NCBI RefSeq assembly: GCF_014646695.1
Contig: NZ_BMNT01000023.1
Coordinates: 59,248 to 123,247 of the forward strand
Length of the DNA stretch: 64,000 nt
Source: Sphaerisporangium melleum
Lineage (GTDB): Bacteria; Actinomycetota; Actinomycetes; Streptosporangiales; Streptosporangiaceae
Direction: 5' to 3'
Shown: piece after piece, positions 8,401 through 17,400 of the stretch
Layout of the letters: the number at the start of each line of letters is the position of its first letter
Position numbering within the stretch: position 1 is the stretch's first letter
Made by a program: the position numbers and the translations under genes
Notes under the pieces: model-generated
The model's input: only the letters and a program-made list of their open reading frames with translations
Databases searched by the model: none
What the model was told of the DNA's origin: nothing

Positions 8401-11400
8401 GCTGCCCGAGGCGGTCGAGATCCTGCTCCCGCCGGTCATCGCCGTTCCCCGGCGGACGGCGATGCCGCGCTTCGCGGCGGTCTACGAGCGGATCCGCCGC
8501 TTCGCGCTGCTGGCCGCCAAGCTCGGCATGAGCGCGACCGAGGTCACCGTCGCCTTCCACGACCAGGACCTGACCGGCAAGTACCCCGAACCGCTGGCGC
8601 TGCCCCCGGGCGTGGAGACGGTGGACGCGCTGCTGCGCGGCTCCGATGACTTGATCTACGTGTTCGCCGGTGACGGCTACTGGACCTACGCCGCCGACAC
8701 CTACGCCCTGCTCGACCCCAGGCGCAGGCCGCTGACCGACCTGTCCCCCGCGTTCACCGGGCTGGGCTCCGTCGACGCCGCCGTGGCGTTCCCCGGCGGC
8801 CCGGAGTGGATCATCGGACGCGCCGTCGTGCCCGGCGAGGGCGGCGAGCGCCCCGCGCGGGAGGTGTCGCGGCTGTTCGTCAGGGAACCGGGCAGCATCC
8901 GCTGGGTGCCCCGCGACCAGCTGTGGGGCAAGGTCAGGAACAACTTCGAGGCGCCGCGCCGCATCAACGGCGCGTACGTGGACGAGGACGGCAGGACCTA
9001 CCTGTTCTGCGGCGACCAGTACATCCGCTACTCCGGCCCGGACTTCACGACGGTCGACGAGGGGTACCCGCGTGCCGTCGCCGAATGGTGGCAGGCGGAG
9101 GGCCACGACTCGGCGCTGCCGGAGGGGTTCACCGGGGCGCCCGACGCGGTCTTCCAGGACGTGGACGGGCACGTGCACCTGTTCGCGGGCGGCCGTTACC
9201 TCCAGATCGGCGGCACGGCACAGCCGATCTCCGCCCGGTGGGGCCGGGTCCGCAACGCCTTCGACGGCGCGGGCGCTCTCGGCGGCGCGTTCACCGGCCC
9301 GGACGGCAGGGCGTACCTGTTCCAGGGCGACCAGGTGATCCGCTACACCGACGCCGTGGAGCAGGACGGCGTGCGGGTGGACGACGGCTACCCCCGGCGC
9401 GTCGAAGCGGAGTTCCCCGGCCTGCCCGGCGAGTTCCGCACCGGCGTCGAGGCCGCCTTCACCGAGCCGGGCTCGGGGCTCGTGCACCTGTTCAAGGACG
9501 GCAGGACGGTCTCCTTCTCCTCCTCCGGCGGCGGCGTGCCGCAGCCGACCGCGGAGCGCTGGGGCAGGCTCACCGACGTGCTGACCGGCGGCGCCGTGGA
9601 CGCGGCGTTCGTGGGCATGGACGGCAGGACGTACCTGTTCAGCGGCGAGCGGTACATCCGCTACTCCGGCGCCGACTACGCGGTCGTCGACCTCGGCTAC
9701 CCGCGCGGGATCGCCGGCGACTGGGGCGGCCTGCGCACGGTCGGCGCCGCCTTCGTCGCGGATGGCAGGACCTACCTGTTCGGCCAGGGCGGCCGGCTGC
9801 TGGATCTGCCGCTCGCGCAGGAGGCCGAGCTGAACGCGGGCCGGCTGTCGCCCGCGCTGCGCCGGCGTTTCTCCGAGCACGGCCTGACCCTGGCGGAGAA
9901 CGCCGCCGTCACGGCCGGGGGCACCGACGAGGACCGGAAGTGGCACGTCATGACCGAGCAGGGCATCGCGCTGACGCTCCGCCGCAACCCGCTGCACATC
10001 CAGGTGCACGCCGACGACGGCCACTTCCACGTCCGCTACTCCACCAGGGACTACACCACCGCCGACCCCGGCTACCCCAAGCCGGTCTCCGACAACTGGT
10101 GGAACCTGCCGGCGTCGCTGGCCGCCGACCCCCGCTTCGCGGCCATCGACGCGGTCCTCACCGACGGCGCGGGCCGTACCTACCTGTTCGCCGGCGACCG
10201 GTTCGTGGTGTCCGAGGGGCGGCACCGCTGGTGGTCGGAGCCGCGGACGATCGGCGGGCACTGGGACAGCCTGCTGCCCTTCACCAAGGTGGACGCCGCG
10301 TTCGTCGGCAAGGACGGCCGGACCTACGTCTTCTCCGGTGACCGCTACATCCGCTTCTCGACCGGCGACTACACCAGGGCCGACGACCGCTACCCGGCCT
10401 CCGTCCCGGCGTACTGGGGCAATGTGGTCAACCGGATCGCCAGGACCGGCCGGGTGGACGCCGCGCTGGTCAGGACGGTGACCGAGGTGGTCGACGGCAG
10501 GCCGGTGGACAACACCTACACCTATCTGTTCTCCGGCGACCAGTACGTGCGCTACCTCGGCACGCGGCTCGACCACGTGCAGGACGGCTACCCGGCCGCC
10601 GTGGCGGAGCTGTCACGCGAGCCGGGCATGGCGGCGCTGGAGGTCACGCTGGACGGCGTGGACGCGGCCTTCGCCGACCGCCGCACCGTCCACCTGTTCC
10701 GCGGCTCGCGCTGCCACGTCGTCTCCGACGGCCGCTACCGCCGCTACGACGACAGTTCACTGGGCGGGGTGAGCTGCGCCTTCGTCGAGGACGGCAGGCT
10801 GCTGGCCGAGGACGGGGACGGCTGGCACCACCACGCGGCCGTCGAAGCGGATCGCGGCATCGCCTTCGTGCCGCAGGCGGTCACGCCGCGGCTGCTGCGC
10901 GCGGTGCCCGAGGAGTTCCGCGGCGGGCTCGACGCCGTGCTGCGCGGCGCCGATGGCACGACGTACCTGTTCAAGGGGCCGAGGTGCCTCAACACCCGGC
11001 TCGGCAGGTCCTACCCGCTGGCCGAGGAGTGGGGCAGGCCGCGTAACACGATTTATCAGGACAACGCGGTGGACGCGGCGTTCACCGGCCGGGACGGCCG
11101 GACCTACCTGTTCAGCGGCGACCAGTTCGTCGCCTACGCCGCCGACGGCCCCGGCCTCACCATCGACGGGGAGCCGCGGCTCATCGCCGAGCACTGGGGC
11201 GGCCTGCGGGACGTCGCGCTCGCCTACGTGCGCGGCGGCCGGACGCACCTGTTCGAGTCGCCCGGCGAGGACGGCCGGATGCGCCACGTGGTCTACTCCG
11301 GCGCGGACTACACCACGCCCGACGGTGAGCCGGACATCTGCGACGAGAGCTTCTGGCAGGTGCCCGAGCAGTACCGCGTTCCCGGCCACCCCGTGCCCAG

Positions 11401-14400
11401 CGCCGTGCTGTCCGAGGGCGGCACCACGCTGCTGCTGTACGGCGAGCAGTGCCTGCAGCACGACGACCGGACCGGCACCTGGTCCTACCCGCGCCCGATC
11501 GAGCGGCTCTGGCCCGGCTTCGAGCGCACCCTGGAGTCGAGCAGGGAGGACGGCGACGCGCTGCGCACGGCCTTCACCGCGCCGGACGGCTCGACGTACT
11601 TCTTCCTGTCCGAGCAGTACTCCCGGCACGACGGGCACGAGTTCGGCCCGCTCGCCGTGATCCGCGACCGGTGGGGCAGGTCGCCCAACCCGTTCGTGCC
11701 CGACGACGAGACCGCGTCGATCGACGCCGCCTGCGTGTTCGGCGACGGCACGACGTTCCTGTTCTCCGGTGACCGGTACGTGCGCTACACCGGCCCGGAG
11801 TACCGCTACATCGATCCGGGGTACCCGAAGAAGATCGCCCGCGACCTGCGCAGGGAGGCGGCCTTCGCCAACCTGCCGGAATCGTTCGACGACGCCGTGA
11901 CCGGCCGCACGGTCGACGCCGCCGTCGCCGACGACCGCACCGCCTGCCTGGTCGTCGGCGGCTCCGTCCACGTCGTCTCCCGCGCCGCGGCCGCCGACCG
12001 GCCGCTGAGCGCCTTCGGCCGCGTCCGCAACACCATCGTGGAGCAGGAGAAGGTGGACGCGGCGCTCGTCTCCGGCGCGCACACCTATCTGTTCTCCGGT
12101 GACCAGTACGTCCGCTACACCGGCACCGAGTACGCCTACGCCGACGACGGCTACCCGCGCACCATCGGCGCGAACCTGGCGCTGGACCTGCGCATCTCCG
12201 AGCCGCTCACCGACTTCGCCGACGGCCTGGACGCGGCCTTCCGCGCCCCCGGCCACACGGTCCACCTGCTCAAGGGCACGCGGTGCCTGCGGATCGGCGA
12301 GCCGGGGTCCACGCCGGTCACCCTCGCCCTCGAGGGCCTGTTCGGCACGGTGCGCAACGCCTTCGCCGACGACGGCCACGCGCTGGTCGACGCCGCCTTC
12401 GCGACGCCCGCCGGCGAGCTTTACGCCTTCCGGGGCGAGCAGTACGTGCGCTACCGTCCCGGCCGCTTCGACTTCGCCGAGGAAGGGCACCCGCGTACCG
12501 TCCGGGACGACTTCGGGAACATCCCGGAGCGTTTCGAGTCCGGGATCGACGGCGCCTTCGTCTTCGAGGGCCGCACCTACCTGTGCAAGGGCGAGGAGTA
12601 CGTCCGCTACTCCGGCGGCCTGCACGAGGTGGATCGTTCCTACCCGCAGCGCTTCCGGTACCGCTGGGGCGGCACGGCCGACCACCGGCTGAGCGACGTG
12701 CACACGATCACCCGCTTCGTCGAGCTGACCCGGCGGCGGCCGGACGGCCTGGCGGCCTTCCTGCTGGACGCCCCCTCGGTGGTGGAGGATCCCTACGCCT
12801 ACCTGAGCCGCCTGTTCGGCTGGGACGCCGACGAGATCCGGTGGGCCAAGCGCAACGCCGCCCTGCTGACCGCAGAAGCGCAGGCCATCGCCGCCTCGGC
12901 GAACGGCGCCGCGCCGGTACGCCGGGAGGAGGACCGCTTCGAGATCGAGTTCCTGCTGCGGCTGGTCGAGCTCTTCGAGCTCACCGGCCGGATCGGGGTG
13001 GCGCCGTCCGCGCTGCACGGTGACGTCTGGCGGCCCGCGTTCGGCGGCGAGCCCGCCCTGGCGACGGCGAACACCGCCCTCTACGGGATCATGGAGCGCC
13101 TGTTCGCCGGAGAGTGGGAGGCGCTGTCCGCCGCCGTGCACGACGAGATCAACGTGCTCAGGCGCGACGCCCTCGTCTCGATCGCGCCCAGGACGGCCCG
13201 CGAGCTGTACGACGCCCTGCTGATCGATGTCGAGATGGGCGGCCAGGGCCGTACCTCACGGGTGCGCGAGGCGATCGCGGCCGCCCAGCTGTTCGTGCAC
13301 CGCTACCTGCTCGACCTGGAGCAGGTCGCCACCCGCGACGGGCAGGACGCCGAGGAGCTCAGGGAGCGGGTCAAGACCTGGTGGGGGTGGCTGAAGAACT
13401 ACCGCACCTGGGAGGCCAACCGGAAGGTCTTCCTCTACCCGGAGAACTACCTGCGGCCCGAGCTGCGCGGCTCCAAGACGCCCGCCTTCCGCGACCTGGA
13501 GGACGACCTGCTCCAGGGTGAGATCACCGGCGAGAAGGTGGAGCGCGCCTACAAGCGCTACCTGGACGAGTACACCGAGGTGTCCCGGCTGTCGATCACC
13601 GGCGGCTACGTCTACACCGCCGACGGCGCGGAGCCGGGGGTGCGGCGGCTGGTGCTGTTCGGCCGGACCCGGACCGAGCCGCGCCGCCACTACTGCCGCG
13701 AGGCGGAGTTCCGGGACGGCGATCGGCTGTCGGCCACCTGGGCACCCTGGATGAAGGTCGACGCCCAGATCGAGGCCGAGAAGGTCTACCCGGTGCACGC
13801 CTTCGGCCGCATCTTCGCCTTCTGGCCGACGATCGAGCCGGTCGCACCCGAGCCTGGCGCCCAGACCGCCCTCATCGACAAGCAGAGCGGCGACACCCGC
13901 ACGCTCACCCCGCCGCCGCCCAAGCACCGCGTGCGCGTCAACTACTCCTTCCGCAACCTCAACGGCGAATGGGTGCCCGCGCAGGTGCTGCCCCTGGAGG
14001 ACGTGCAGGACGCGCCCGTCCGCGACGCGAGCCTGTACGTCCAGGCCTCGGCCACGGTGCCCGGCCCGAACGGGGACACGCACGACACGATCCTGATCAC
14101 CTGCACCTACACCGTGCTCACGCCGCTCGGCCCCAAGCAGGTCAGCCCGGCGTTCGCGCTCACTCCCGAGCTGTACGCCTTCCGCGCCGAGAGCGTGCCC
14201 GAGCCGGTGCGGGAGGTCCGGCTGAACCGGATCTTCGCCGAGCCCGTCGACCAGGCCGCGGTCGTCAGGTTCGCCATGCCGGCCGAGGCCGAGAGCGGCG
14301 CCTGGGTGAGCGTCGACCACAAGGGCGGCAGCTTCCTGTGCCGGCCGATCGCGCCGCCGCCCGCGGGCGACGAGGCACCGCGCACGCTGAGCGGCAACGG

Positions 14401-17400
14401 GGACAAGCTGCCGGCGTGGTCGCCGATCCACGCCGCGGCCGAGCTGCCCGGCGGGGTGCGGTACTACTTCAACAACAGCGGGGAGAGCGGCTCGGGCCCG
14501 TACTACGTGGAGGTCCCGGCGGACCGGAACAACGCCCTGCGTCTTTCCAAGCCGCCGACCGCCGACCGCTGGGGGCACATCGCCACCGCGCTCTACAGCG
14601 ACAAGGCCGTGGTGGACGCGGCCGTCCTCAGGAGCGGCCGCCTGTACCTGTTCTCCGGCGAGTACTACTACCGCTACTCCGGCGCGCCCTTCGGCAGGGT
14701 CGACACCGGCTACCCGAAGCGGATCGCCGGGAACGAGGAGGGCTTCCCCCAGTGGCGGACGATCTCCGCCGCCGCCGTGGACGCCGGCGGGAACGAGTAC
14801 TACCACTCGGCGGTGGACCGCCAGTGGCTGCGCAGGGCCCCGACCGGCAACGTTCTGGAGCTCGTCCAGCCGCAGTGGGCGACCGGCATCGCGAAGGTGG
14901 ACGCGGTCCTCTTCCAGAGCGACACGGTCTTCGTCGTCACCGGCGACACCTACCGGCGCTTCGACGGCCGTTCCGAGTCGCCCCTGCAGCTCAGGGACAA
15001 CACCGACGGCCTGCCCCGCTCCGCCCCGGTCAGCGCGCCGTTCCGGCACGGCGACCAGGTCTACTTCTTCGACAACAACGCGCACACCTACATCAGCGTC
15101 ACCCCCAAGGAGCCCGCGCGGGGCGGCAGGCCCGGCAACGGGCCCAAGGAGTTCGTCCGGAGCGAACCGGTGCCCATCAAGACGCTGGGCGTGGCCAGGA
15201 CCGTGATCACCGACGAGGGCGTCGACGCGGCCTACGTCGCGGACGGCGCGCTGTACCTCACCAGGAACCTGGAGTACGTCCGCTACACGCTGGGCGGCGA
15301 CGGCCTGCCGGGCGGCCTGGCCGACCCCGGCTACCCCAAGCCGATGAACCGCCGGGTCCGGGCCGTCTTCAAGCGCGCGGGCCTGCGCTATGTCTTCAGC
15401 GGCACCGACTACGCGGTGCTCGGCCCCGGCCAGGACCTGGGCTCGGCCCTGGCGTTCTCCCCGGTGCACGGCAACTGGGGCGGCCTGCCCGCGGGCTGGG
15501 AGACGAGCCTGGACGGCGTGCTGGACAGCGGCGACCTGCACCTGTTCCTGGGCGCCAAGTACGTCGTGTACGCCTCCGGGCCGAAGGTCCAGCGGCCCTA
15601 CGAGATCGCCGCGCTGCCGCACGAGGTCATCAGGCTCACCTCCAGCACCGCCTACAAGCTGAACAAGACGCTGCTGGAGGGAGGGGTGCCCGCGCTGCTC
15701 TCCCCGTCCATCCAGGAGCTCGACGAGCTGCCCGCCTTCAGCACGCGCGCCTCCACCACCACCACGATCAAGGTCACCGCCGAGGCCGCGGCGCAGGGCG
15801 TGCCCACCAGCTCGCACCTGGACTTCAACAGCGGCAACGGCATCTACTACTGGGAGGTCTTCTTCCACGCGCCCACGCTGATCGCCCAGGCGCTCAACGC
15901 GGCCCAGCGCTTCGACGACGCCCGGACCTGGTACGAGTACGTCTTCGACCCCACCCGGCCGCGGTACTGGCGCTTCCTGCCGTTCCTCGCCGCCGACGTC
16001 GAGGCCCTGGTCCGCAGCTGCCGCGACGACCTGGCCGAACTCGCCGCGCGGGGAGCCGACGCGGGCAGAGCGGGCGGCGACCTGGCGCAGATCCTGCTCA
16101 GGCTGGAGCCGATGGCGCCGGCCTTCCAGCACCACCGCGAGCTCACCGACGCGGAGAAGTCCTACCTGGCCGGTCTGCCGGCCACGACGCTGCCGCCGAT
16201 CGAGGAGGCGCTCACGGGCCTGAAGATCCCGAAGGAGGCCGAGCCCGCCCTGCTCGCGCTGCGCGAACGCGTCGCCATGATCGGCAGGCTGGGCTACCAG
16301 TACTCCCTCATGGGCGACCGGGGCGCGCTATTGAAGGCCTACATGGACGATCCGTTCGATCCGCACACGATCGCCGAGCTGCGCCCGGTGGCCTATCGGC
16401 GCGCGGTCGTGATGGCCTACGTCGACAACCTGCTCGACTGGGGCGACCTGCTGTTCCGGCAGTACACCGCCGAGAGCATCGACGAGGCCCGCATGCTCTA
16501 CGTCTTCGCCTACGACCTGCTCGGCGAGCGCCCGCCCGAGGACCTCGGCACCCGGCCCGCGACGGCGGCCCGCACCTACGAGCAGATCCGCGCGCTGCCG
16601 GCCTCCGGCGGGCTTCCCGAGCTCACCGCCGGCACCGCGCTGCTGGAGGGACCGGGCGAGGTGCACGCCGGCGTCGCCGGGCCGTACTTCCACGTGCCGG
16701 CCAACAGCGTGTACCTGGAGTACTGGGACCGGGTCGAGGACCGGCTGCGCAAGATCCGCGCCACGCTCGACATCATGGGCGTCAGCCGTCCGCTGCCGCT
16801 GTTCGAGCCGCCGATCGACGTCATGGCGCTCGTCCGCGGCGTGGCCGGCGGAGCCGCACCCGACCGGCTCGCCGCCGCAGCAGCCGTGCCGGTGCCGCAC
16901 CACCGCTTCTCCGCCGTCTTCCGCAAGGCGCAGGAACTGGTGGACAAGCTGCGGCAGTTCGGCGGCGACCTACTCAGCGTGCTGGAGCGGCGCGACTCCG
17001 AGGAGCTGACGCTGCTCAACCAGCGGCACGAGGGCAAGATCCTCGCCCTCACCCGTGCCGTGCGCGAGGCGGAGGCGGAGATCGCCGCCGAGAACCTGCG
17101 CGAGGCACGGGTCAGCGAGCAGGGCGCGCTGGAACGGGTCGGCCACTTCGAGCACCTGATCGCCGAAGGGCTGTCCCCGCTGGAGGAGGCGCAGCTCACC
17201 ATGATGTCGTCGGCGGTCGTCGCGCACTTCGTCGCCTCCGCCTTCCAGGTCGGCGCCGCCATCTCCTCGGGCCTGCCCGACGTCCTGCTCGGCCTGTTCA
17301 TCATGGGCACCAAGATGGGCCGCGAGCAGGTGACCGAGGCCCTCGGCCACGGCGGCGAGGCCTCCTCGACCACGGCAGAGGGGCTCAACGTCATCGGCGA

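Noticed and set aside
6083..10576. 1497-codon open frame antisense to the toxin gene
   Set aside because: Arg/Val/Gly/Gln-rich translation without domains; a shadow of the strongly biased codon use in the hemopexin repeats.
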